DNA of 64,000 nucleotides, taken from contig NZ_JAHCTA010000001.1 in NCBI RefSeq assembly GCF_018474025.1, positions 310,001 through 374,000 of the forward strand, given 5' to 3'. The notes beneath the pieces are model-generated. The model was not told the DNA's origin. It ran no database searches and saw nothing but the letters and a program-made list of their open reading frames with translations. A program made the translations under genes and the position numbers. Positions 44,642 to 52,792 of this stretch are shown in pieces; position 1 is the stretch's first letter; the number at the start of each line of letters is the position of its first letter. The DNA is from Alteromonas oceanisediminis. Lineage in GTDB: Bacteria > Pseudomonadota > Gammaproteobacteria > Enterobacterales > Alteromonadaceae.

Positions 44642-47425
44642 ATGCCGCACATATTGATCAATCCTTCCAAAGCTCGTCAACATCTCAGAACACTGGGTGT
44701 GATGGTGTTGGTGATGGTGTCTGGAGCGTTGAGCCCTAACCTACACGCCCACAGTGAAAAAGAAAAGGCGCGATTTGTCGCGCAAAACGGTATTGATTCG
44801 GGCGCGTGTAACAATCGTTTCCGCCCATGCCGCAGTATCGCTTACGCCGTTCAGCAAGCCAATAAAGGCGATAAAATTTTGGTGGCAGAAGGTACCTACC
44901 CGATCACTTCAGAACAAGAATTACTGTATCTGGTGTCTGAACTCCAACCGGTACTCGGCGGATTTAACACCCTAGACAATTATCAGGTACAGCAGCCGAG
45001 CCAGTTTAAATCAACACTGACAGGCGTACCTCCAGCCTATGCGGAAACACTCTACAACAAAGGTTTTCACGTGATCGCTGACGGTAAAAATGGGGTCGGT
45101 GAGAGCGTTGAAATAAGCCTGAATGCAATCCGGCAAATGAATAGCTCGCACGCTGCCGCCGCCTGCGTTGATGGTCAGTCTGAAGGCTTTGAATGCCGCA
45201 ATATCTCCATGGTTGCACATGTGCCTTTGTCTGCGCTTCCCACCAACAGCACCTCCGCCAATGATATTTGGGGCCATGTCGATTTAAATGATATGCGCGA
45301 GTATGCACTCATTGGCCTGCGCAGAGGCGTTGCGGTACTTGATGTGACCGATGCACAAAACCCGACGGTAGTCGGTTCAGTCTCAGGTCAATCCACTACA
45401 TGGCGTGACATCAAAGTGTATCAGTACTATTCAACCAGCAGTCAACGCTGGAAAGCCTACGCTTACGCTGGTGCAGATTCGGTGACGGAAGGCCTGACCA
45501 TCATTGATCTGACTAATTTACCGAACAGTATTTCGCTTGATCGCAGGACCCAAGATGACCGGCTTGCCCACAACGTGTACATCAGCAACGTCGATTACAC
45601 CACCAATACTGCGCTCACCGGCCGAGATGCCCTGTTACATGTAACCGGCACCAACAATTTTGGTGGTTCGTGGCGCACATTTTCGCTACGAAACCCACAA
45701 GCGCCCCATCCCGCTTATCAACTCGACGGGGCTACACGCTTTGATTACACTCACGACGCATCATCATTGTTGATCAACGATGCGCGCGCCACTCGCGATT
45801 GCGTGAATGGTTCATCAGACGGCTGCAGCGTTATGCTCGACTTTAACGAAAACGAGCTGCGCTTATGGGATCACACCGAGTCGAACAGCGCCACGGAACT
45901 AGGCAGCGAAACCTACCCGAACGCTGCTTACGTTCATTCCGGTTGGTGGAGTGAGGATAAACAGTACGTCATATTGCATGATGAACTGGATGAACAAAAT
46001 TCTGGCCTAAATACTACGGTTCATTTTTTTGATATCAGCGATCTGAATTCACCTACGCTAGTGGCGTCATGGGAAGGCCCCACTCGCGCGATTGACCACA
46101 ATGGATTTACACGCGGCAACCGCTATTACATGTCTAACTATGAGCGAGGGTTAACCATTCTGGATATCAGCGATCCGCTAGCCCCAGAAGAAATTGGCTA
46201 TTTTGATACCTTTCCATCCTCCAACAATCCTTCGTTTAACGGCAATTGGGGGGTCTACCCGTACCTTCCCAGTGGCAATATTCTCGCCAGCGATATTCAG
46301 GGTGGTTTGTACATTTTGCGCGATGAAACCCTTGATGAAGATGCAGCGAAAGTGGGTTTTGCTAATACTCAATTCAGTATCAACGAAGGGCAAACCGCGT
46401 CATTTGAGGTGGTCAAAAGTGGGAACGGGGCAATGTCTGTCGATTATCATATTATTGAAGGTTCAGCGCGTAGCAACGACTTCGATGCCAGTGCGGGTAC
46501 GTTAAGTTGGAGCGCCTCAGAGACCGCGCCGAAAACGATTACGATTGAAGCCATTGCCGACAGTGGTGATGAAACTGATGAAGTGTTTTTTGTTCGCCTG
46601 AGCAATCCCGTTGGCGGTGCTATTGTGAACAAAGACTCAACCAGTTTCGTGACCATCCCAGCTACGGGGCTGGTTCGTGGCGTGGTTGGGTTTCAGCAGG
46701 AAAGTTTAATTGTCAAAGAGACTGACGGAACCATCACTGTTGATGTGGCTCGCACCGGTGGCGCAGATGAGTCGTTAAAGGTGAACTATGCACTAACCAA
46801 TGGCGAAGCGGTTATTGGTGGCGACATTGAAAGCGCAACAGGCTCACTGCTTTGGGGTGATGGGGACTCTGCGGATAAAACGATTTCACTGACGCTGATA
46901 GATGATACTGAATCAGAACCGAACGAATCGATAACTTTGGCGCTTTCTGCTTCCAACACGGCTCTGCTAAGCGGCGATAATCAACTGACACTGACCATTC
47001 GCGATGATGAGTCTAACCAGCCCCCCACGGCGAATGCTGGTAACGATTTACAGGTCAATACGCGCCAGTCAGTGACTTTAGTCGGCAGCGCCAGTGATGC
47101 CGAAAGTGATGTTGAAGTTAGCTGGGCGCAAACTTCAGGTCCTTCGGTCACGCTCAATTTCTCTGACACCGACGCGCCCACCTTTACGGCGCCCAACAGC
47201 GCGTCAATGCTGATATTCGAACTGACCGTGACGGATGATTTTGGTCTCACCGCCACTGATACCGCCACTGTGACCGTTAATGCACCAGTGAGCGACAACG
47301 CCAGCAATAACTCCAGTAGCGGTGGCGGCGCACTAAATATGCTGAGCATGTTGTGGGTAATGCTCATTTTAGCCATCAGGCAGTACCGATGCACAAGTAT
47401 CCTGCGCGCCGCCCAGCGTGATTGA
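44642..47425 (+). CDS. Secreted choice-of-anchor-B protein with Calx-beta and PKD modules and GlyGly-CTERM-like tail
   Basis: A 927-residue exported protein: signal peptide (about 1-38), then a DUF1565-like short block (FVAQNGIDSGACNNRFRPC). A large choice-of-anchor-B/LVIVD-type beta-propeller follows (about 190-575), with repeats such as GLRRGVAVLDVTDAQNPTVV and RGLTILDISDPLAPEEIG. Two Calx-beta modules (about 580-785) and one PKD module (about 790-885) come next. The C-terminus SSSGGGALNMLSMLW plus hydrophobic run and Arg resembles a GlyGly-CTERM rhombosortase signal. Its promoter region is shared with the MbnPH-like pair. A good AGGAG precedes the ATG. Confidence 0.8.
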   Translation: MPHILINPSKARQHLRTLGVMVLVMVSGALSPNLHAHSEKEKARFVAQNGIDSGACNNRFRPCRSIAYAVQQANKGDKILVAEGTYPITSEQELLYLVSELQPVLGGFNTLDNYQVQQPSQFKSTLTGVPPAYAETLYNKGFHVIADGKNGVGESVEISLNAIRQMNSSHAAAACVDGQSEGFECRNISMVAHVPLSALPTNSTSANDIWGHVDLNDMREYALIGLRRGVAVLDVTDAQNPTVVGSVSGQSTTWRDIKVYQYYSTSSQRWKAYAYAGADSVTEGLTIIDLTNLPNSISLDRRTQDDRLAHNVYISNVDYTTNTALTGRDALLHVTGTNNFGGSWRTFSLRNPQAPHPAYQLDGATRFDYTHDASSLLINDARATRDCVNGSSDGCSVMLDFNENELRLWDHTESNSATELGSETYPNAAYVHSGWWSEDKQYVILHDELDEQNSGLNTTVHFFDISDLNSPTLVASWEGPTRAIDHNGFTRGNRYYMSNYERGLTILDISDPLAPEEIGYFDTFPSSNNPSFNGNWGVYPYLPSGNILASDIQGGLYILRDETLDEDAAKVGFANTQFSINEGQTASFEVVKSGNGAMSVDYHIIEGSARSNDFDASAGTLSWSASETAPKTITIEAIADSGDETDEVFFVRLSNPVGGAIVNKDSTSFVTIPATGLVRGVVGFQQESLIVKETDGTITVDVARTGGADESLKVNYALTNGEAVIGGDIESATGSLLWGDGDSADKTISLTLIDDTESEPNESITLALSASNTALLSGDNQLTLTIRDDESNQPPTANAGNDLQVNTRQSVTLVGSASDAESDVEVSWAQTSGPSVTLNFSDTDAPTFTAPNSASMLIFELTVTDDFGLTATDTATVTVNAPVSDNASNNSSSGGGALNMLSMLWVMLILAIRQYRCTSILRAAQRD

Positions 47426-47454
47426 GCAACCCAGCCGATTAAAGGCGGTTAAAA

Positions 47455-47482
47455 ATCACTCGCTTCGCTATAAGCGAGTGAT
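47455..47482. terminator. Perfect hairpin between the anchor-B gene and the tRNA
   Basis: An 11-bp perfect inverted repeat (ATCACTCGCTT and AAGCGAGTGAT, 6-nt loop) lies 30 bases after the anchor-B stop. On the minus strand it is followed by TTTTT; on the plus strand there is no T tract. It may stop read-through into the tRNA. Confidence 0.6.
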
Positions 47483-47489
47483 CGAAGGG

Positions 47490-47518
47490 ATGACATCACA
47501 AAAAAAACTGCTTATACT
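47490..47518 (+). promoter_or_regulatory. Promoter of the CAU tRNA gene
   Basis: ATGACA (-35, five of six), a 17-base spacer and TATACT (-10) are followed by a GC-rich discriminator (GCGCACCGC), typical of stringently controlled stable RNA promoters. Confidence 0.7.
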
Positions 47519-47555
47519 GCGCACCGCTTAATCAAGCACTCAACACTTCCAAATT

Positions 47556-47632
47556 GGCCCGATAGCTCAGTTGGTTAGAGCATCCGACTCATAATCGGCA
47601 GGTCCCCTGTTCAAGTCAGGGTCGGGCCACCA
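47556..47632 (+). tRNA. tRNA with CAU anticodon (Ile2 or elongator Met)
   Basis: The 77-nt gene folds as a full cloverleaf: acceptor GGCCCGA/TCGGGCC, D arm GCTCAGTTGGTTAGAGC, anticodon loop ACTCATAAT (CAU) and T loop TTCAAGT, with encoded CCA. The GGCCC acceptor start resembles tRNA-Ile2 (lysidine-modified) more than elongator tRNA-Met, but identity needs comparison. Its 3' end is the attachment site of the integrated element. Confidence 0.92.
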
Positions 47633-47636
47633 TTTT
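47618..47636 (+). repeat. attL core (3' end of the tRNA)
   Basis: AGGGTCGGGCCACCATTTT, the tRNA T-stem/acceptor end plus four T residues, recurs at 53210-53228 with a single G missing and one extra T nearby. The left copy keeps the tRNA functional. Confidence 0.85.
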
Positions 47637-47651
47637 CTAATTCCATAATAT

Positions 47652-47715
47652 TCTATAGCGTTCAAAAACTATAAAATTCAATGGAATAGCTCTATTTTAG
47701 CGGTCTATAGCGTTC
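47652..47715 (+). repeat. Two 12-bp direct repeats between attL and int
   Basis: TCTATAGCGTTC occurs at 47652-47663 and again at 47704-47715, 52 bases apart, in the noncoding stretch before the integrase. They are candidate integrase or excisionase arm-binding sites. Confidence 0.6.
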
Positions 47716-47743
47716 TAGGATATTCGCGAACATCCATATTTCA

Positions 47744-47764
47744 ATGTAACATCATCAGTAACAC
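47744..47764 (+). repeat. Left copy of the 21-bp element-end repeat
   Basis: ATGTAACATCATCAGTAACAC matches 53127-53147 near the right end at 19 of 21 positions, in the same orientation. Each copy contains two GTAACA units. An inverted GTGTTACT lies at 47787-47794, just before the int ATG, and could let the integrase or a partner bind its own promoter. Confidence 0.75.
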
Positions 47765-47797
47765 CAAGCTTATTCACACTTCCAGAGTGTTACTAAA

Positions 47798-49039
47798 ATG
47801 CCTAAAACGACTAAACCGTTATCTGACATAGAAGTTAAGTCAGCGAAGCCAAAGGAGAAGGAGTACAACCTCGCTGATGGTAATGGGTTAGCGCTGCGCG
47901 TAAAACCTACAGGCTCTAAGAACTGGATATTCAATTATCAGCATCCAATTTCAAAGAAACGTAACAATCTAGGTTTTGGAACTTATCCTGATGTTACATT
48001 GGCAAGAGCAAGGGAGAAGCGCGCAAATGCACGTAATTTGCTCGACCATCAGATAGACCCCAAAGCACACTACGCTGAACAGTTAAAAATCAAACAGGAT
48101 GAACTGGCCTGCACATTTGAAGTGATAACTCAGGAGTGGTTTGAGTTGAAGCTTTCCAAGGTTAAACAAGCGACGGCTGATAAGCACATGGAAATGCTTG
48201 AAAACCATGTATTACCAAAACTGGGTAAGCAATCGGTTAAGGCCATAATACCTAGCCAAGTTATTGACATACTGCGCCCCCTTGAAGCAAAGGGAAGCCT
48301 TGAGACAGTCAAACGTCTTTGCCGCGTTATCAACGAGATAATGATATTAGCATTGAACACAGGCAAGCTAGAGCGGAACAATCTCGAGTATATTGGTAAA
48401 TCATTTATTTCGCCCACCCCAAAGAAAATGGCAACGATCACGCCAGACCGTCTACCTGAGTTGATGCAAAAGCTAGCCACCAGCAATCTAATGAGGATCA
48501 CTCGCTGCTTGGTCGAATGGCAATTACACACCATGACCAGACCAAGCGAAACCGCTATGGCTGAATGGCATGAAATAGACTTTCAGAACAATTTATGGGT
48601 AATACCCGCGAAGCGCATGAAACGCAACAGAGAACATTCAGTGCCACTTACACCTCAAACACTCAATCTGTTAGAAATACTGAAGCAATTACGCGGTAAT
48701 AGTCCTTACCTGTTCCCTAGCCATAGAGGGCGTGGCAAGCACGCTAACGTACAAACGGCAAATATGGCATTAAAGCGTATTGGGTATAGTGGAGAGCTTG
48801 TTTCACATGGGCTTAGAGCTCTAGCAAGTACAGCGCTAAATGAACAACGCTTTGATGCAGATTTGATTGAGGTGTGCTTGGCTCATGTTGATAAGAATAG
48901 CGTGCGAAATGCTTATAATCGATCTGATTACTTAGAGCGACGCCGAAAGATTATGGGCTGGTGGTCAGATCACATAGAACAAGCCGCTATAGGCAATATG
49001 AGTTTGGCGAATGCCAAGCAAACACTTCGAGCCGTTTAA
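47798..49039 (+). CDS. int: Tyrosine recombinase integrase (P4-type)
   Basis: The 413-residue protein has an N-terminal DUF4102 arm-binding domain (EVKSAKPKEKEYNLADGNGLALRVKP, about residues 9-95). A core-binding domain and a C-terminal catalytic domain follow. Catalytic residues are Arg in TMTRPSETAMAEW, His-x-x-Arg in HGLRALAST, and the CLAHVDKNSVRNAYNRSDYL block holding the late His and the nucleophile Tyr. P4-type integrases insert elements at tRNA 3' ends, matching its place 165 bases after the tRNA. The residues look intact, so the element may still excise. Confidence 0.95.
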   Translation: MPKTTKPLSDIEVKSAKPKEKEYNLADGNGLALRVKPTGSKNWIFNYQHPISKKRNNLGFGTYPDVTLARAREKRANARNLLDHQIDPKAHYAEQLKIKQDELACTFEVITQEWFELKLSKVKQATADKHMEMLENHVLPKLGKQSVKAIIPSQVIDILRPLEAKGSLETVKRLCRVINEIMILALNTGKLERNNLEYIGKSFISPTPKKMATITPDRLPELMQKLATSNLMRITRCLVEWQLHTMTRPSETAMAEWHEIDFQNNLWVIPAKRMKRNREHSVPLTPQTLNLLEILKQLRGNSPYLFPSHRGRGKHANVQTANMALKRIGYSGELVSHGLRALASTALNEQRFDADLIEVCLAHVDKNSVRNAYNRSDYLERRRKIMGWWSDHIEQAAIGNMSLANAKQTLRAV

Positions 49040-49051
49040 GGAGCAATCGGT

Positions 49052-49480
49052 ATGAAAACTTCAATTGAGTATGCTGTTAATGGCCGTTCTAGGAATCTTA
49101 GTACTAAAACAGAAAGGCTATTAGCTAATGTTCGCGTTCTTCACTATTTCTGCATAAATAATTCGCATGCTGACCTGTTACAAGTGGGTAAACACACTGA
49201 GCAGATAATTCATCATTTAAATTCGCTAACCGTCAAATTTGATGAACTATGGAAGCTAGTTGACCACCGAGTAAACGCCGGCGCAATTCAATCGATCAAT
49301 GACGATGTAATCGCATGTAAAGCCGCTCTTGTAGAAGCATTGAATGTCGAATCAGATGAACACAAAGATATTGCTGACAGATTTATGACCGCCAAATCTT
49401 CGCTCTATGGAATATCAGACTACTTTGAAGATATTGAAGTCATTTTTGAGTCAGCAACTATAGCAGTGAAAGCTCGCTGA
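49052..49480 (+). CDS. Uncharacterised helical protein in the integrated element
   Basis: I do not recognise this 142-residue protein. It is probably all-helical and cytoplasmic, with ISHLN-like and QSINDDVIACKAALVEAL segments and no membrane or signal region. It starts 12 bases after int and may be co-transcribed. It is probably element cargo or an accessory gene. Confidence 0.6.
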   Translation: MKTSIEYAVNGRSRNLSTKTERLLANVRVLHYFCINNSHADLLQVGKHTEQIIHHLNSLTVKFDELWKLVDHRVNAGAIQSINDDVIACKAALVEALNVESDEHKDIADRFMTAKSSLYGISDYFEDIEVIFESATIAVKAR

Positions 49481-49571
49481 ACTTTTTGCCAAGTCTAGGG
49501 TAGCTCCCGAAAAACCGAAACCCTATCGGTCTGGCTTGGTGAATCTAATAGGGGATGCTTGAGGGTTATAT

Positions 49572-50510
49572 TTGCGATTTCTAAAGCGAATGCCAGCATG
49601 GTTTAGGCTTGAAAATTATTATTACTTGCGTGACACAAGTGACTTGGATTTTGTTCTTGCTTTGGAGCGTAGGTTAGACATGCTCAAATTTTTACGGCAC
49701 GACTCTTTACCTAGGGATGCAAAAGACTCAAGAGACTTTCATCATATTGTACTGCATAATTTCTTTGCACAAGAATTTGATTCATCGAATAAAAAACTGT
49801 TAATTTCTTACTCTTCTGGTTTCGGCACATCATATAACCTTCAGACAACAATTCGAGAAGAAGAATGCTTGCACGAGCAGTTTTATCAGCTCCTTAGGCA
49901 GTTGGATAATCTAGAGGTGACTGAATTTAAAAAGGAGAATTATTTCAAGAATGAAGCCGTCTCTAAACTTTACTTACACAGCTTTGCGAATAGTTTTGAG
50001 TTTTTTATCGATGTTCTCAGTAAAAAAGGATTTGATCCAAGTGCGCTACTAAAAGACTTGTTTACCAATTCACATGGAACAAGCGCCTTTTCACTAGCAG
50101 CAACGGCTGTTCCTATTGAAAAAATATTATCGTTTCCAAGCTCTGGAAAAAGGGAGCGAAGTACAATTGTCTTTTCGGCAGATTTGGCAACTCATAATGA
50201 CGATGAAATTTTAAGTTCATTAAAACAAAGACTGGAAGAGGAAAGAATAAATAGAAATATAGAGGAAACCACTAAAATCACTGCACGGAATGACGAGCTA
50301 AGTAAGTTGCGAGATATCAATATAATTGCCTTATTAGACGTCTATCTATGGGAACTTGTGAATGAAAAGAGGGTAGAACTCAAGGTTTTGTTAGACTCGC
50401 TTTATTTTGACAGAACCGATATTGATGAAAAAAAATGGTATCGAAAGATTAGACGCTATAGAGATAGGGTAATGTCATCAGACTTTAAAATTATGACTTT
50501 ATTGCAGTAA
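49572..50510 (+). CDS. Uncharacterised element cargo protein, weakly DUF6387-like
   Basis: The frame opens with TTG at 49572; an ATG at 49590 (MPAWFRLENYYYL) is an alternative that fits the PxWF--xNY start seen in DUF6387 proteins encoded beside integrases. About 306-312 residues, charged and helical, with a Glu/Arg-rich segment near the middle (LKQRLEEERINRNIEE) that may be a coiled coil. The C-terminus is basic (RKIRRYRDRV). No catalytic motif is recognised. It is strongly AT-rich. An anti-phage or maintenance role is possible but unproven. Confidence 0.6.
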   Translation: MRFLKRMPAWFRLENYYYLRDTSDLDFVLALERRLDMLKFLRHDSLPRDAKDSRDFHHIVLHNFFAQEFDSSNKKLLISYSSGFGTSYNLQTTIREEECLHEQFYQLLRQLDNLEVTEFKKENYFKNEAVSKLYLHSFANSFEFFIDVLSKKGFDPSALLKDLFTNSHGTSAFSLAATAVPIEKILSFPSSGKRERSTIVFSADLATHNDDEILSSLKQRLEEERINRNIEETTKITARNDELSKLRDINIIALLDVYLWELVNEKRVELKVLLDSLYFDRTDIDEKKWYRKIRRYRDRVMSSDFKIMTLLQ

Positions 50511-50515
50511 TTACT

Positions 50516-50564
50516 CCCCAAATTATTTCCAAAATATGGGGTGATAAGACGTTATAGTGATAAC
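50516..50564 (+). promoter_or_regulatory. Inverted repeats upstream of alpA-like gene
   Basis: Two dyads precede the regulator. CCCCAAAT pairs with ATATGGGG at 50516-50541 with one mismatch. GTTAT-AGTG-ATAAC at 50551-50564 is a perfect 14-bp palindrome. The first may end the upstream transcript; the second looks like an operator. An AGGAG ribosome site lies at 50589-50593. Confidence 0.5.
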
Positions 50565-50602
50565 TCACAATATGGTCGGTAATACACTAGGAGATACCGA
50601 TT

Positions 50603-50884
50603 ATGTCGAACACATTCCATTCAAAAGTAATTCGCAGACCAGAAACCCTCGCGCTTACAGGCTGCTCTAAAACAACGCTTCACTGCTTACAGAAAAAAGG
50701 CCTGTTTGTATCGCCGATACCAATTGGGGAACGTGCAGTAGGCTATCTTGAGCATGAAGTTTTAGTCATCATTGCAGCACGTTCTGCCCGCAAGTCAGAC
50801 AGTGAAATTAAATCGCTGGTAGGCAAACTGGAAGAACAACGCAAGCACTCTGCAAATGCGCTTATTCAAGCTCTAGTGGCCTAA
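50603..50884 (+). CDS. AlpA-family transcriptional regulator
   Basis: A 93-residue MerR/AlpA-like HTH protein. The helix-turn-helix is visible in VIRRPETLALTGCSKTTLHCL, followed by an IPIGERAVGYLEHEV wing and a helical C-terminus. AlpA activates excision in P4-type elements and controls replication modules in Gram-negative PICIs. Palindromes immediately upstream suggest autoregulation. It heads the plus-strand cluster of small regulatory genes. Confidence 0.85.
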   Translation: MSNTFHSKVIRRPETLALTGCSKTTLHCLQKKGLFVSPIPIGERAVGYLEHEVLVIIAARSARKSDSEIKSLVGKLEEQRKHSANALIQALVA

Positions 50885-50893
50885 GGGGGAGAT

Positions 50894-51202
50894 ATGAAAA
50901 ACGCCCCTAGCAATGCCAAAAGCGTTTTGATAGACAAAGACACAAGCGCTCATACACAACGCAATCAAATTGTAGCACTAATCAAGCAGTACCAATCGAT
51001 GAACACGCCAGAATTTCGCGAGAATGGGATCATGGCTCCAGCCCCGCGAATTTTTGAACTTCGAAAAATGGGTATGGCAATCGATAAGGTCCTTGAGACT
51101 TACATCGATAATACGGGCAAGACTCACCACGGTGTTGCTCGCTACTACTTCCCTAACAAACCACCCGCACATGAGGGAATGGGAAAGGAGATAGCAGCAT
51201 GA
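50894..51202 (+). CDS. HTH_39-like small DNA-binding protein
   Basis: A 102-residue protein: disordered N-terminus, then a helix-turn-helix of the HTH_39 type (QIVALIKQYQSMNTPEFREN, then APRIFELRKMGMAID). A strand-rich end follows (THHGVARYYFP). Such proteins are common in small genomic islands and prophages next to AlpA. It starts 9 bases after alpA and overlaps the next gene by four bases. Confidence 0.75.
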   Translation: MKNAPSNAKSVLIDKDTSAHTQRNQIVALIKQYQSMNTPEFRENGIMAPAPRIFELRKMGMAIDKVLETYIDNTGKTHHGVARYYFPNKPPAHEGMGKEIAA

Positions 51203-51426
51203 ATAAGCAATTACTTTGGCAGCTAAATGATGACCTGGTCAATTTGAATCTTGAAGCAAATGCGTTGGTCACAGTTTCAATTGGTTATGCGGGAGCGCGT
51301 AAACCATCGACAGAGCACCTAAGCGCAGTTCTAACGCAAGTACAAGGGAAACTCAATGAAACACAAAGGTTGCTTAAGGAAACGTCACAGGTGATCACAC
51401 AGTGCGATTTAGGGGATGGGGTGTAA
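51199..51426 (+). CDS. Small uncharacterised helical protein
   Basis: A 75-residue protein with two helical segments (WQLNDDLVNLNLEANALVTV and VQGKLNETQRLLKETSQVI) separated by a short Gly/Pro region; it could form a coiled-coil dimer. It is coupled to the gene before it (ATGA overlap). Function unknown. Confidence 0.55.
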   Translation: MNKQLLWQLNDDLVNLNLEANALVTVSIGYAGARKPSTEHLSAVLTQVQGKLNETQRLLKETSQVITQCDLGDGV

Positions 51427-51441
51427 TGCCCCTTTGCGCTT

Positions 51442-51861
51442 ATGCCGAAACATAACAAAAGCAAAGGCCATTTTGCTGGCATACCGTCCACAGTAATGAA
51501 GCATCCTGATTACTTTAACCTAAGCTTTAGCGCTAAAGCCTTACTGTTTGAATTTGCCTTTCAATACAAAAGCTACAACAACGGTAAGCTGTGCGCAGTG
51601 TTTGCTCAACTCAAAGATCGCGGATGGAAATCAGAAACGACTTTAAGAAAAGCCATACAAGAGCTAATTCGAGCAAACATGATCATCTGCACTAAACAGG
51701 GAATGTACGGCAGTGGTAAACGCTTACCAAATTACTATGCTGTGACGTGGCAACCAATTGATGAAATACATAATTTTAAGATGGACGTAGACGCAACAGT
51801 GGTTCCCATCCGAAAGTTCAGCATTGAATTAAGAGGGGTTAGACAACCAAATGCCGCTTAA
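51442..51861 (+). CDS. Winged-helix island protein, possible replication initiator
   Basis: The 139-residue protein has a winged-helix look: FNLSFSAKALLFEFAFQY, KDRGWKSETTLRKAIQELI and LPNYYAVTW as the wing. Very similar small proteins occur in many Gram-negative integrative elements, mostly unnamed. It lies directly before a noncoding block of nested direct repeats, so a role in origin binding is attractive. Direct evidence is lacking. Confidence 0.65.
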   Translation: MPKHNKSKGHFAGIPSTVMKHPDYFNLSFSAKALLFEFAFQYKSYNNGKLCAVFAQLKDRGWKSETTLRKAIQELIRANMIICTKQGMYGSGKRLPNYYAVTWQPIDEIHNFKMDVDATVVPIRKFSIELRGVRQPNAA

Positions 51862-51868
51862 ATATTTG

Positions 51869-52030
51869 AACCCACAGAATCTGGTGTTGTGACCCCTCTT
51901 ACAGCACCATTTTTTGACGGTTGAAAGCTTTGACAGCACCATTTTCTGACGGTTGGGAATTACACTTATGACGGTTATTAAGACTCTTTGTCGTTAATGA
52001 TTACTAACATTCAACCCACAGAAACTGGAG
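51869..52030 (+). repeat. Nested direct-repeat block, candidate origin of replication
   Basis: An outer 18-bp repeat (AACCCACAGAAWCTGGWG) lies at 51869-51886 and 52013-52030, with two mismatches. Between them an inner 23-bp repeat (ACAGCACCATTTTYTGACGG + TTG) occurs at 51901-51923 and 51933-51955, one mismatch, 32-base period. A partial TGACGGTTA lies at 51966-51974. There is no open frame. Iteron-like arrays beside a winged-helix gene are the usual form of plasmid or satellite origins. Confidence 0.7.
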
Positions 52031-52249
52031 ACCTAATATATAACCATACCTACAAGCGAAGCGACTGCTCTTTAAGCTTCTAAAAAGCTTTAGATACACC
52101 GTGGCGTTTTTCAACAACAGATGTTGGTACAAATAAATGCAGCGGCGCACGCTCGAAACAAAGACTTAACTTTCAAATCGTTTTACATCTGATCGCTAAG
52201 CTAATAGTGCTTATACTTAGAACAGTATGGAAACAGCAGGAATTAAAAA
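52031..52249 (+). other. Noncoding region before the terminase-like gene
   Basis: AT-rich and without a supported frame. It contains an AAGCTTCTAAAAAGCTTT near-dyad around 52076. A promoter for the next gene probably lies near its end. Confidence 0.35.
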
Positions 52250-52621
52250 ATGGCAAAGATTGGCAGACCAACCAAAATGACTGACAACGTTATCCGGAAA
52301 TTAGAAGATGCTTTCATGTGGGGCTGTAGTGATTCAGAAGCATGCGTTTATGCAGGCATTGGCACTACGACACTCTACAGCTACTGTGAGTTGAACACAG
52401 GCTTTCGGGAGCGAAAAGAAGTCTTGAAGTCATCGCCACAAGTTAAAGCCAAGCGCGTAGTGTTTGATGCACTTAAAAACAATGATTTGACGACAGCGAA
52501 CAAAGTGTTAGATAGGGCTACTACCAAGTCTGTGAAAGACGCAAGCAAAGTCTACAAGCGAAGGCCGTCCGATGATTTACGCGTTGATGACGTGCTGCTC
52601 AAAGTTACTTATATCAACTAG
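52250..52621 (+). CDS. Terminase small-subunit-like HTH protein
   Basis: A 123-residue DNA-binding protein beginning GRPTKMTDNVIRKLEDAF. A homeodomain-like HTH follows in CSDSEACVYAGIGTTTLYSY, then the conserved-looking FRERKEVLKSSPQVKAKRVV and a basic tail. This pattern is shared by phage terminase small subunits and phBC6A51-type phage proteins. In SaPI and PICI satellites a satellite-encoded small terminase redirects packaging to the satellite genome. No large terminase is present, which fits that model, but homology is judged by eye only. Confidence 0.65.
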   Translation: MAKIGRPTKMTDNVIRKLEDAFMWGCSDSEACVYAGIGTTTLYSYCELNTGFRERKEVLKSSPQVKAKRVVFDALKNNDLTTANKVLDRATTKSVKDASKVYKRRPSDDLRVDDVLLKVTYIN

Positions 52622-52681
52622 CACCTGACCCCCTTAGCTTAGAATTATGGCTAGGACGTATCTGCAGCGCGACGTACCCGT

Positions 52682-52792
52682 ATGAATAACCATAGAAAGA
52701 ACCTAAACAATTCACGCTTTTCTGACGCTACTACAATTGAGAGCGTCATCATTAGTACAGCTCAGCAATCCGTGCAGAAATGTGAAAGCTAG
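52682..52792 (+). CDS. Possible 36-residue small protein (first of two abutting frames)
   Basis: An ATG frame of 36 codons (MNNHRKNLNNSRFSDATT...) ends in TAG and is followed with no gap by another ATG frame. There is no good ribosome site and no family match. It may be real, a decayed gene or chance. Confidence 0.3.
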   Translation: MNNHRKNLNNSRFSDATTIESVIISTAQQSVQKCES

